A stretch of DNA of 64,000 bases from Bacteroidia bacterium (GTDB taxonomy: Bacteria > Bacteroidota > Bacteroidia > Bacteroidales > Azobacteroidaceae), in assembly GCA_025996865.1 (NCBI GenBank), contig BNTV01000012.1, positions 1 to 64,000 on the forward strand, read 5' to 3'. A program made the translations under genes and the position numbers. How positions within the stretch are numbered: the stretch's first letter is position 1; every line of letters starts with the position of its first letter. Below, in pieces: positions 1-7,929 of the stretch. The notes beneath the pieces were generated by a model, which saw only the letters and a program-made list of their open reading frames with translations, was not told where the DNA came from and did no database searches.

Positions 1-1021
1 GAGTGCCGTGTTCGCCCAGCGCTCCCGCTATCTGTTCGCGCACCGTATCTTCCCAGGTGCCGTAATAATAGCCGTGCCTGACGGAAACGGCCCCCACGGT
101 AAGCCGGTTGCGAAAGTGTTCGATATCAGCGGGGCCGAAGGTACAGAAGACTCCCGTAATGGAATCGTCCGCCCACGTTACCCGTCCCTGCCTGTTGCCG
201 AACAGCACGGTGGACGGTTCGACACCCTTCACCCCGTCACCCATCCGGTAAGCCGCCGACATGCCTGAAATGGCGCCGGATGCGCTGCTTATATTCTCTA
301 CGCCTTCCACATCCCGAATCAAAAAAGTAAATTCCCGGAGCACGTTCTGCGGATAAAAATGCAGATACTGTGTCTGTCCGGGAACGGGCCGGACGGTGAA
401 AAGCGAGTCGTTGCGCGTCACAAAAAAATTGTAGGGATAAGGCTCGGTGACGGTGTTTTCCTCCGCTTCGCCCGTCGCCGCCCGGTTCATTGCGCTGTTC
501 GGCCCGTAAGAATTGTACAGGCCGGTGGCCGGTGCGCTGTAAGCCTCAAACAAATCCAGATCGTTTTCGTCTCGGAAATGAATGTATTCGTTGCCGTAAT
601 AATCGTAACAGAGCGGGATATAGGGAATGTTGCCGGGTATATCCATCCGTCCGCCGTCCACGGACAGGTTGGCGCGTTTATACTGCCGGCTGCTGGCGGC
701 AAACAGGTGGACACTCATCCCCTGCTGCGGTTTGTCGGCCGGGTTGATGCCGTCCCAATGGATGACGACCTCGACGGCAAACGCATCCCCGCAGGGATCA
801 TCGGCGCTCAGCTCCCGGTTTTCGCAGGAACAAAACAACAACAGCAGGTACAGGGTGAAAGGTAAAAGGTACAGGGTGCACGGTACACGGTAAACGGTAT
901 AAGGTTGCCAATACCGGTCGTGCACCGTGTACCCTTCACCCTGTACCTTATTTGCAGCGGCCTCTCCCCTCTCCTTGAGGAGAGGGGCAGGGGGTGAGGA
1001 TATATTGATATTGCGACTCAT
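1..1021 (-). CDS. DUF5119 family lipoprotein, fimbrial accessory (3' end outside window)
   Basis: The frame is open from an ATG at 1021 down to base 1, about 340 codons, and leaves the window without a stop. The body (for example VEVVIHWDGINPADKPQQG, then YIHFRDENDLDLFEAYSAP) resembles DUF5119 proteins, which in Bacteroidales lie beside DUF3575 and fimbrillin genes. The ATG lies one base after the DUF3575 stop, so the two are probably co-transcribed. A hydrophobic stretch ending LLLFCSC near residues 55-65 looks like a lipobox, suggesting surface or periplasmic lipidation. The first 65 residues are odd: residues about 8-24 come from a palindromic repeat (961-1000) and about 25-60 from seven-base tandem repeats (847-948). 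The true start could differ from the ATG used here. Family assignment is from pattern memory; moderately sure. Confidence 0.7.
   Translation of the reverse strand, partial: MSRNINISSPPAPLLKERGEAAANKVQGEGYTVHDRYWQPYTVYRVPCTLYLLPFTLYLLLLFCSCENRELSADDPCGDAFAVEVVIHWDGINPADKPQQGMSVHLFAASSRQYKRANLSVDGGRMDIPGNIPYIPLCYDYYGNEYIHFRDENDLDLFEAYSAPATGLYNSYGPNSAMNRAATGEAEENTVTEPYPYNFFVTRNDSLFTVRPVPGQTQYLHFYPQNVLREFTFLIRDVEGVENISSASGAISGMSAAYRMGDGVKGVEPSTVLFGNRQGRVTWADDSITGVFCTFGPADIEHFRNRLTVGAVSVRHGYYYGTWEDTVREQIAGALGEHGT
847..948. repeat. Heptamer array, GGTNNNN family, two opposed blocks
   Basis: Nine consecutive 7-mers beginning GGT (847-909; units such as GGTACAG, GGTGAAA, GGTGCAC) are followed by four units in the opposite orientation (921-948; TGCACCG, TGTACCC and so on). 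Read on the minus strand the array is in frame with the DUF5119 gene and encodes its N-terminal hydrophobic region. The opposed blocks could pair as an imperfect hairpin. Confidence 0.85.
961..1000. repeat. Palindromic GC-rich repeat inside a coding region
   Basis: CCCCTCTCCTTGAGGAGAGGGG forms a near-perfect hairpin and is followed by a G-rich run ending GTGAGG. It encodes the 'SSPPAPLLKERGE' part of the DUF5119 N-terminus. It resembles, but is not the same as, the CCCCCTAAAGGGGG elements at 20597, 39811 and 48826. Confidence 0.7.
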
Positions 1022-1022
1022 T

Positions 1023-2243
1023 TCAATCATTCAATTTATAAACAATTGATACTGCGGCCTGTGTGGGGCCGATATACCTGCGCTGTTTCGTGCTCCGTTT
1101 GGGATAACAGTCGGCGCACGAACTGTGATTATACTCGTTGTATTCCCCGCCCAGATAGCCAACTCCCAGGTTGAAATTCAGGTTCCACCGGCGGGAGAGC
1201 GGCAGGGAATAACCGACGGTCAGTCCCGCCGAATAGCTGAGGTTGCTGAGAAACCCCAGGGGTTCTCCCCCTTTGGGAAACAGGCGGACATCGTAAGTGC
1301 CCACCGCCCCGTAAATGCCGGTGAAAAATCCCGTCAGGGCTTGCGGGCGGTCGCCCCACCAGTAGCGGTTTTCTATCCATAGCATCTGGATGCGGTGGCT
1401 CCAGTAGTTGGGTGAACCGGTATCCCACCAGCTCCACGCACCTTGCAGCAGCAGGGACTGACGGTTGAAGGCAAGCTCTATCGAGAGGTTGGGAAGCAAG
1501 GCTGCGTCGTACAGCAGGTTGGTGCTCACGGCGAACACCCGGTGCGACGGTTTGTTCACCGGAACCTGAACGGGGGTGTCACGCTTGGCCGTGTCCTTAA
1601 GGACTTTAAGGTCTTTAAAGTCCTTAAAAAAATCCACCGACGGACTCCCTTTCACCGGCGGGATATAACTGCCATCGTCCATCAGGAGACGCACGCACAC
1701 ATATTGCAACTGGCTGAATATATTTGCCCGAAGGTATTTTTGCGTTGCAGGGGGAAGGCTGCGAAGTTCCCGGAGAAGCTGCTCTTCATCCTGCGTCCGG
1801 CCGGACAGGTAAAGGATTTTTCCCCTGTCGGGAACACCGGCGTCACTGGAGACTAAGGATTGAAAGCCTTCCCAGTCGATGCCCGCCGCTTTTTCGTCGA
1901 TGCGGTTGCGGTCAAATCCGGGATGCTTCCACAGGATATACGCTTCCATCGCTTTGGCGCGGGCTATCGACAGGGCGCGGTTGTGATCCGGCGTGCCAAT
2001 GGGCGAAGCGGCGCCGGTAATCAGTATGCTGTCGATGTGGGTATAGACTTCCGGCATGTTCAGCAGGAAATCCAGCGCCTCGAAGGCCTGCAGGTTGGTT
2101 TTGAAGTCGCGCTCCAGCTGCTCGCTGTCGATACGGAAGAAAAAGACTTTGAGGCCGGATGCCGGGTCGGTATCCTGCGAAAATGCGTTGACAGAGAAAA
2201 AAAAGAAAAAACTTAGTAAAATTATTCCGAAATTTTTTGTAAC
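1023..2243 (-). CDS. DUF3575 family outer-membrane protein (OmpA-like N-part), start unclear
   Basis: The stop is at 1023. The C-terminal half, from about VFAVSTNLLYDAALLPN onward, matches DUF3575, a beta-barrel-like domain found in Bacteroidales fimbrial loci. The N-terminal half carries an OmpA-like RALSIARAKAMEAYIL segment. The only ATG within this stretch is at 2057 and would give 344 residues without a signal peptide. The frame stays open and protein-like upstream, and bases 2240 to about 2172 encode a clean signal peptide (TKNFGIILLSFFFFF, then SVNAFSQ). There is no ATG, GTG or TTG between 2058 and the (GT)23 tract at 2282. Either translation enters through that tract, a rare start is used, or the start has been lost. 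The gene is GC-rich compared with the genes after 3 kb. Confidence 0.7.
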   Translation of the reverse strand, partial: VTKNFGIILLSFFFFFSVNAFSQDTDPASGLKVFFFRIDSEQLERDFKTNLQAFEALDFLLNMPEVYTHIDSILITGAASPIGTPDHNRALSIARAKAMEAYILWKHPGFDRNRIDEKAAGIDWEGFQSLVSSDAGVPDRGKILYLSGRTQDEEQLLRELRSLPPATQKYLRANIFSQLQYVCVRLLMDDGSYIPPVKGSPSVDFFKDFKDLKVLKDTAKRDTPVQVPVNKPSHRVFAVSTNLLYDAALLPNLSIELAFNRQSLLLQGAWSWWDTGSPNYWSHRIQMLWIENRYWWGDRPQALTGFFTGIYGAVGTYDVRLFPKGGEPLGFLSNLSYSAGLTVGYSLPLSRRWNLNFNLGVGYLGGEYNEYNHSSCADCYPKRSTKQRRYIGPTQAAVSIVYKLND

Positions 2244-2279
2244 TTGCGCGTTTTTAAAAAGATAGCGGCGAGTGGTCTC

Positions 2280-2329
<50 letters not shown>

Positions 2330-2351
2330 AATGATTTTTTTCACATCACCA

Positions 2352-2382
2352 AATCTTTTAACCAAAAAATTGTTAAAAGATT
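2352..2382. repeat. 11-bp perfect inverted repeat, AT-rich
   Basis: AATCTTTTAAC (2352-2362) and GTTAAAAGATT (2372-2382) are exact inverted copies around a 9-bp spacer. They lie between the (GT)23 tract and the putative promoter side of the fimbria-like genes. This could be an operator or a hairpin. From about 2450 to 2720 I see only AT-rich sequence with no gene. Confidence 0.6.
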
Positions 2383-2730
2383 CGTCGAATTTCATTATAA
2401 ATTCCATGCCGTTATTTTCCAAACTCATAATTGTGTGTGTCAAAATTGTTTGTCAAAATCGCTGCAAATATAAGTATTATTTTTAAATAAAAATGCGAAA
2501 TGAATAATTATTTAAACAAAAAATGAGTATTTTATTAAATTTATCAAATTTCTAAGGGTGTAATGCCCGATTATTCTGTAAAAAGCACAATTTATGCACT
2601 CTATCTGGGGTAAATATTTTACAAAATGGACTGAAAAACCGGTTAAGCTGTTTTTAGTTCATATTTGACAATAAAACCAGTATGTTTGCAGCAGTTATGT
2701 GACAAATTATAATAAACATAACAATAGTAT

Positions 2731-2990
2731 GGGTGTACGACAAATTTCCCAATTAGTGTTTAACGATTATCGGTAGATGTCTCCATGCGCCTCCTCGTTC
2801 CTCGTCGGCTTAGTCGACATGACGGTAAAACGTTGAGGTGTGGGTGTAGGGGGGAAGAAACGGCGGCGAAGCCGCCGTTTCTTCCCCCCTACTTTCCCCT
2901 TTTGCAGCCTCGTCCTGTCGACCGAGCGCAGCGAGTGGAGACATCTCCTGATAATCGTTAAACACTAATTGGGAAATTTGTCGTACACCC
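2731..2990. mobile_element. MITE-like element, 55-bp terminal inverted repeats, 9-bp target duplication
   Basis: The ends (2731-2785 and 2936-2990) are inverted copies over about 55 bp with only a few mismatches near the inner edge; both begin GGGTGTACGACAAATTTCCC. The 9-mer CAATAGTAT occurs directly outside each end (2722-2730 and 2991-2999), a clear target-site duplication. The 150-bp interior has no ORF of note. Its centre is a perfect 22-bp stem with a 3-base loop (2846-2892). The element is non-autonomous and must have been moved by a transposase elsewhere; a decayed IS1634/IS4-like transposase lies at 51.3 kb, but no link can be shown here. Confidence 0.88.
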
Positions 2991-3056
2991 CAATAGTATA
3001 AATTTTCGTCAGATGTCTCGACTTCGCACCTTCGGTGCTTTTTCGGTTATTTTTAC

Positions 3057-3064
3057 TATCTTTG
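3057..3064 (+). promoter_or_regulatory. -7 promoter box TATCTTTG for the nucleoside kinase
   Basis: TATCTTTG matches the Bacteroidota -7 consensus TAnnTTTG. It places the transcript start near 3070, after the upstream in-frame codon at 3013, and so favours the ATG at 3115. Confidence 0.6.
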
Positions 3065-3114
3065 TTGCTGTAAAGACAAAAACAAGTCAAACAACTGTGA
3101 AAATAAACAAAAAA

Positions 3115-4782
3115 ATGGTTGAAACAATTCGAATTTATTGCAAAAACAATTCCAAATATCAGGATTTTGATGCCGGAATATCTCTCCTCGAAATTTACAA
3201 AGCTCTGAACATAGAATTACTCCATCCTTTGGCAGGCGCAAGAGTGAACAACAAATCCCAATCGTTGACATACCAATGCTATGGCCCGAAAGATGTGGAA
3301 TTTATCGACATCAGTGATCCTTCGGGTTTGCGTTCTTATGTGCGTTCCCTGTGTTGCGTTCTGTCGAAAGCCGTCAGCGACCTTTTTCCCAGTGGTAGAA
3401 TTTACATAGAACACCCGGTTTCAAAGGGTTATTACTGCGAATTGGTGATTAACCGGGAAATTACCGACGAAATAGTCGAGCAAATCATCCTTAAAATGCA
3501 GGAAATCATCGACTCGGATATTCCTTTTAAAATTCATACCGACCGGATGGAAGAAGTTGTTGCGCTGTTTCGCGGATTGGGAATGGAAGACAAAGCGCTT
3601 TTGCTGGAAACAGGAGGAAATATGTATGGCCGCTACAATAAGTTAGGTAATCACATTGATTATTATTACGGCGCGTTGCTGCCAAGCACAAAATGGATTT
3701 ATCTTTTCGGACTCGAAAAACATGATAACGGCTTATTGTTGAGGATTCCTGACCCGAATCGGCCCGATTTTTTGCAAACTTTTGTCCGTCAGGAAAAGAT
3801 GATGAATGTTTTCCACGAACTGATTTCCTACCAGAAAGCGGTGCAAATGACGACAGTCGGCGAGCTGAACCAAGCCAATCAAAAAGGTGAAATTCCTAAT
3901 TTGGTAAAAGTTTCGGAAGCTTTGCAGGAACGAAAAATTGCCAAGATTGCTGATGCAATTACGGCCGGATTTGATACCGGCATCCGGGTTGTTCTGATTT
4001 CGGGACCTTCTTCATCCGGAAAAACCACTTTCTGCAAACGTTTGCAAATTGAATTGATGGCCAATACTTTACGGCCAATCAGCATTTCTCTCGACGATTA
4101 TTATGTGAACCGGGTGGATACCCCTTTGGACGAAAAAGGGCAATATGACTACGAATCTCTCTATGCCATTGACTTGGAATTTTTTAATTCCGATTTGAAG
4201 AAAATTCTGGCAGGCGAAGAAGTGGCGCTTCCGACTTATGATTTTGTCCTTGGCAAGCGGGTTTACAAGGGAAATACCATTCGTATGGAAAAAAATTCCG
4301 TTTTGGTCATGGAAGGAATTCATGCTTTGAATCCGTTGCTTTTGCCGGAGATAGCCCCTTCTCTCAAGTATAAGATTTATGTTTCGGCGCTGACTACGAT
4401 TTCCTTAGATCATCACAACTGGATTTCGACTACGGATAACCGATTGATACGTAGAATTGTACGAGATTTTCAATTCCGCAATTACTCTGCCGGGGAAACC
4501 ATTTCCCGTTGGCCGAGCGTGAGACGGGGCGAAGACACTTGGATTTTCCCGTTTCAAGAAGAAGCCGATGTTATGTTCAACTCGGCCATGCTTTATGAAT
4601 TGGCGGCTTTGCGGCGTTTGGCCGAACCTATTTTAACTGCGGTTTCTCCTGTCAATCCGGAATATGCCGAAGCTTACCGGCTTTTGAAATTTCTTCGTTA
4701 TTTCAATTACATTGATATGGACGAATTACCGAATACTTCGCTCCTGCGGGAATTCGCAGGAGGAAGTAGTTTTCGGTATTAG
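3115..4782 (+). CDS. Nucleoside (uridine) kinase-like protein with TGS/ThrRS-like N-terminus
   Basis: This 555-residue protein is a cytoplasmic fusion common in Bacteroidales. The N-terminal 60 or so residues resemble a TGS domain (GISLLEIYKAL, HPLAGARVNN). They are followed by a threonyl-tRNA-synthetase-like editing region (about 60-250, with HPVSKGYYCELV). The C-terminal half is a phosphoribulokinase/uridine kinase domain with P-loop GPSSSGKTTF near residue 295 and the DDYY segment near 327. It probably phosphorylates a nucleoside; the exact substrate is not visible. The ATG at 3115 was chosen because the promoter box lies at 3057 and codons 3013-3114 derive from repeat-like sequence next to the MITE. 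It converges on the DUF5723 gene nine bases away. Confidence 0.85.
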   Translation: MVETIRIYCKNNSKYQDFDAGISLLEIYKALNIELLHPLAGARVNNKSQSLTYQCYGPKDVEFIDISDPSGLRSYVRSLCCVLSKAVSDLFPSGRIYIEHPVSKGYYCELVINREITDEIVEQIILKMQEIIDSDIPFKIHTDRMEEVVALFRGLGMEDKALLLETGGNMYGRYNKLGNHIDYYYGALLPSTKWIYLFGLEKHDNGLLLRIPDPNRPDFLQTFVRQEKMMNVFHELISYQKAVQMTTVGELNQANQKGEIPNLVKVSEALQERKIAKIADAITAGFDTGIRVVLISGPSSSGKTTFCKRLQIELMANTLRPISISLDDYYVNRVDTPLDEKGQYDYESLYAIDLEFFNSDLKKILAGEEVALPTYDFVLGKRVYKGNTIRMEKNSVLVMEGIHALNPLLLPEIAPSLKYKIYVSALTTISLDHHNWISTTDNRLIRRIVRDFQFRNYSAGETISRWPSVRRGEDTWIFPFQEEADVMFNSAMLYELAALRRLAEPILTAVSPVNPEYAEAYRLLKFLRYFNYIDMDELPNTSLLREFAGGSSFRY

Positions 4783-4790
4783 GCGCTGAA

Positions 4791-6188
4791 TTAGAACGTT
4801 GCAGCGCTTGCTTTTTTCCCTAATGGAATGGTTATTCCCACAAAAGCATTGATAACTTCGGAGTTTTTGCCAAAATACATGTAGTCGGTACCTGCAAACA
4901 AAGGTCCTAACTTCACTGCCAAACCAAAAGATTTGCCGGCGCTCTGAATCACAGAGTAACTGGCTGCCAGATTAAACCAGCTTTTGGGGCGAAGCGACGC
5001 GCCAATGGTTATTTCGCTTTGCGTTTCGGGTTTGAGCATCCGGGTTGTGAAAAGAGCGCCCAATGCTAATTTGTTGTTCATCAACGCATATTCCGCACCG
5101 GCGGTAACAGACGAATACAAGGTCGTTGTGCGGGATTTTGTCTGCTCTTCATGTTTGAATCCGAACAATTCGTAGTTCAGCAACTCATCGCCTTTAACAA
5201 TATCCACAAATTCCTGATAGTTATCCTTCGTATATTCCCGGGTTGTTTCCGCCGAAAAAATATTCGAGCTGCTCTTTGACCAGGAGATAAATCCCAAGTC
5301 GTTAACGGCAGCCGAAAGCGTCAGATTGTCTAATGCGCGAAAAGCAAGTCCGAAGTCAACAGCGCCTCCATAGCCTGCTACGCCAGATTTGCCATAATCA
5401 AAATCATTGATGTAACCATCGCTATTTTTGAGCAATTCCATGCCGCTGAGCGAACTTTCCAGCGTAGCATCCACCTGTAGTTTGGCACGACCACTGTTTT
5501 GCCAGGATTCCCATTCGGAAATGCCACCGGTAATTCCGCTTGTTTCAACCGCAATCCGGTTAATGTTCATGTTTAAATTTCCTATGCCGAGAAGGAGTTT
5601 GAATTTACCGCCAATAGTTAGCCGTTCGTTGAGATCACGGGCATATCCCAAACCAAGTTCCGTATAAGCATTGAAATTCAGACTTTCATCTTCAATATTT
5701 ATTTTGTAATTAGCCCAGTCGTCATATTTATCATTATTATCCACATCCCGCAAGAGAGTAAACATGGATTTGGGAACATTGGCGCCGAAATCCATTCGCA
5801 AGCCGGTACTTACCGACCAGAAGTTTTTTCCTTTCCACCATCCCACGGAAATAATGTCTGTATTAAACGCCAAATTCATCCGGTTGAAATCTTTCAATCG
5901 GTCGTACAGTACATCGCCGGTTAAATCTCCGCGATCTCCATTGAACGCATCCAAAATATCCTGACTTCCAAGACTATTGGAAGAAGCCGCCAAGTTGAAA
6001 TTGCCGAGAACCGGAATATCAATATATCCCTTGCCCGGAGTCAAAGCCGGATTCAGTTGCATACGGTAATGAACATCATTCATCAGGAAAGAAGTACGCA
6101 AAAATTGGGCGGAAACTGAAAATGAAACGAAGCACCATAAAAGTAAAACACTTATTACTTTAAATGATAATTTTTTTCTGATTAACAT
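4791..6188 (-). CDS. DUF5723 family outer-membrane protein
   Basis: This 465-residue protein has an N-terminal signal peptide (two lysines, hydrophobic core, cut after SVSAQ). The mature start FLRTSFLMNDVHYRMQLNPA is typical of DUF5723, a Bacteroidota family predicted to form an outer-membrane beta-barrel. Alternating aromatic and polar segments, and the C-terminal run ending in GITIPLGKKASAATF, fit a barrel. The function is unknown. It stands alone, convergent with the kinase gene, with an AT-rich 200-bp region between it and the next gene. Confidence 0.8.
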   Translation of the reverse strand: MLIRKKLSFKVISVLLLWCFVSFSVSAQFLRTSFLMNDVHYRMQLNPALTPGKGYIDIPVLGNFNLAASSNSLGSQDILDAFNGDRGDLTGDVLYDRLKDFNRMNLAFNTDIISVGWWKGKNFWSVSTGLRMDFGANVPKSMFTLLRDVDNNDKYDDWANYKINIEDESLNFNAYTELGLGYARDLNERLTIGGKFKLLLGIGNLNMNINRIAVETSGITGGISEWESWQNSGRAKLQVDATLESSLSGMELLKNSDGYINDFDYGKSGVAGYGGAVDFGLAFRALDNLTLSAAVNDLGFISWSKSSSNIFSAETTREYTKDNYQEFVDIVKGDELLNYELFGFKHEEQTKSRTTTLYSSVTAGAEYALMNNKLALGALFTTRMLKPETQSEITIGASLRPKSWFNLAASYSVIQSAGKSFGLAVKLGPLFAGTDYMYFGKNSEVINAFVGITIPLGKKASAATF

Positions 6189-6392
6189 AATGACTTAATT
6201 TAAATTTGTTCGTGTAATTTTGATATAATTTTTTGCAAAAATAATTAATATTTTTCATATTTATACAAAATCATTAAATAAAACCATTTTTTTGATATTT
6301 GAATCTGGTTATCTTAAGAAATATTTTACCCGAAATCTTGCTTTTTATGAAAATTTGTTGTATCTTGTGCGGCTAATATTTACCGGGTGTTT

Positions 6393-6776
6393 ATGAAAAA
6401 GGAAAAGTACCATATCGAATATGTTTTTGACAAAGCGGGAAAGTCCAGTCTTTGGGATTATTTTTCTTCTGTTGCAGGTTTAGAAGAATGGTTTGCCGAC
6501 AAGGTTTCCATTGATGGGAAGATTTATACTTTCACCTGGAAAGGTCATTCTGCGGATGCGGAAATTATAGGCATAAATCAAAATAGTTACATTCGTTTCC
6601 ACTGGTTAGAGGATGAAAATCCGGATAGCTATTTTGAGTTTCGTTTACACAAAAATGAGTTAACCGGCGGACTTGTGTTGGAGATCACCGATTTTGCCGA
6701 GGAGCATGAAAAAGAAGATGCGATAAACCTTTGGGAGACGGAGATTCGATCGCTTCGGAGAACACTCGGGTTGTAA
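6393..6776 (+). CDS. START-like domain protein (SRPBCC superfamily)
   Basis: This 127-residue cytoplasmic protein has the length and pattern of START-like/AHSA1-type proteins in Bacteroidota: KYHIEYVFDKAGKSSLWDY at the N-terminus, a central GLEEWFADKV, and LEITDFAEEHEKEDAINLW near the end. Such folds bind hydrophobic ligands; no ligand is known here. A GTG two codons upstream (6387) is a possible alternative start. It is a single gene, and a downstream Rpn-type gene converges on it. Confidence 0.75.
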   Translation: MKKEKYHIEYVFDKAGKSSLWDYFSSVAGLEEWFADKVSIDGKIYTFTWKGHSADAEIIGINQNSYIRFHWLEDENPDSYFEFRLHKNELTGGLVLEITDFAEEHEKEDAINLWETEIRSLRRTLGL

Positions 6777-6790
6777 TATTTTATAAAAAT

Positions 6791-7666
6791 TCACCGCATT
6801 TGGTTGATTTGCTCGGGAGTAAGGTCGGTTAGTTCCGAAATGATGTTCACAGAAAAACCCATTTTTAAACACTTTTTAGTAAATTCTTTTGTTTTTGCCA
6901 ACATGCCTTTTTCCATCCCTTTTTCCATATTCAATTCACCGAAATCTCTCATACAAATCTTTACGTCCGCATATTCGGTTACGCTTTTTCTATACTCTCC
7001 CATTTCTTTTTCTTTTAATTTGTTTATTCTTGCTGTCTTAAATAATTCATCAAATATTTCATCATGCAATCTTGCCGGCTGTTCTTTTAAGTCCCTAAGA
7101 TGCTTGATGCAGTAAATCCAACAATCTAACCTTGTTTCCAATTGCTCCAGTGTTTTCTTAAACTTTGGCAACTCGATTGTTATAAAGTTTAATTTACCTG
7201 TTGCTTTTCTCATTGTTTCTCTCTTGATAACATCAAGATGACTCAAACCTTCATCTTCATCTTTGAAGATCTCAAAATTCGCAATTGAAATGCAATAAAG
7301 CGATTTCAACTCAAAATCCCATTCACCCTTTATTGCATATTTTTGAATCGGGAAAGTTGAATAAAACAGCATCCTGTCGAGGTAATGCTTTTGATAAACA
7401 ACCTGCATTTCAATAATGAAACACTCGTCCCGTTCATTCCTGCAATAAATATCGTACACCGCTTTGCGGTCTTCTTCCGTCATTCCCAATTGTTCCGACT
7501 TCAAATAATCTAAACTGATAACTTTACATTCTTCTTCCAACACTTCATTCAGAAAATCAATCAACAATTTTTCGTTTTCAAAAATCTTCTTGAATGCGAA
7601 GTCAGTTAGAAAATTCATGAAGGTTCCCCATTCTCTGTTTTTAAGTTTTGGATTTACCTTTTCCAT
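6791..7666 (-). CDS. Rpn-like PD-(D/E)XK nuclease family protein ('transposase' PF12784 type)
   Basis: The protein starts MEKVNPKLKNREWGTFMNFL, then TDFAFKKIF, a pattern I associate with the Rpn/PD-(D/E)XK 'transposase' family common in Bacteroides. The nuclease core is visible as YDIYCRNERDECFIIEMQV (about residues 95-113), with the E-x-Q of the active site. A C-terminal GLNMEKGMEKGM-like hinge and a short hydrophobic helix follow. Related E. coli Rpn proteins cut DNA and promote RecA-independent recombination; this role is inferred only. I used the ATG at 7666 because the 23 codons above it overlap a TACTTTTG promoter-like box. The gene may be mobile or present in several copies in the genome. 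Confidence 0.8.
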   Translation of the reverse strand: MEKVNPKLKNREWGTFMNFLTDFAFKKIFENEKLLIDFLNEVLEEECKVISLDYLKSEQLGMTEEDRKAVYDIYCRNERDECFIIEMQVVYQKHYLDRMLFYSTFPIQKYAIKGEWDFELKSLYCISIANFEIFKDEDEGLSHLDVIKRETMRKATGKLNFITIELPKFKKTLEQLETRLDCWIYCIKHLRDLKEQPARLHDEIFDELFKTARINKLKEKEMGEYRKSVTEYADVKICMRDFGELNMEKGMEKGMLAKTKEFTKKCLKMGFSVNIISELTDLTPEQINQMR

Positions 7667-7898
7667 ACAAAACCCGTTTTGATTAATCGTTTGATAATTT
7701 TCAGCTTGCCACTTCGATGGCAAAAGTAAAAACAAATTTTTGAAATTAATGTGAACGGTATGTTATTTTTAGGTTAACAGTTTATTAACATTCGCTAAAA
7801 AACAAAAAAGCCTGTCTCAAAAGAATATTTGTGCTCATACCGAGATTTTTTCATCCCCAAGATTTCAAAGATTATTTTTCTATCCCAAAATAAATCCG

Positions 7899-7906
7899 TA
7901 ATTTTG
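7899..7906 (+). promoter_or_regulatory. -7 promoter box TAATTTTG before the AsmA gene
   Basis: TAATTTTG fits TAnnTTTG and lies 24 bp in front of the ATG at 7930. The 260 bp between the two divergent genes hold no other gene. Confidence 0.5.
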
Positions 7907-7929
7907 CTTCAATAATAAATAACACAATC

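Noticed and set aside
359..893. Plus-strand ORFs of 85-168 residues
   Set aside because: They are shadows of the DUF5119 gene on the minus strand, with no protein-like pattern of their own.
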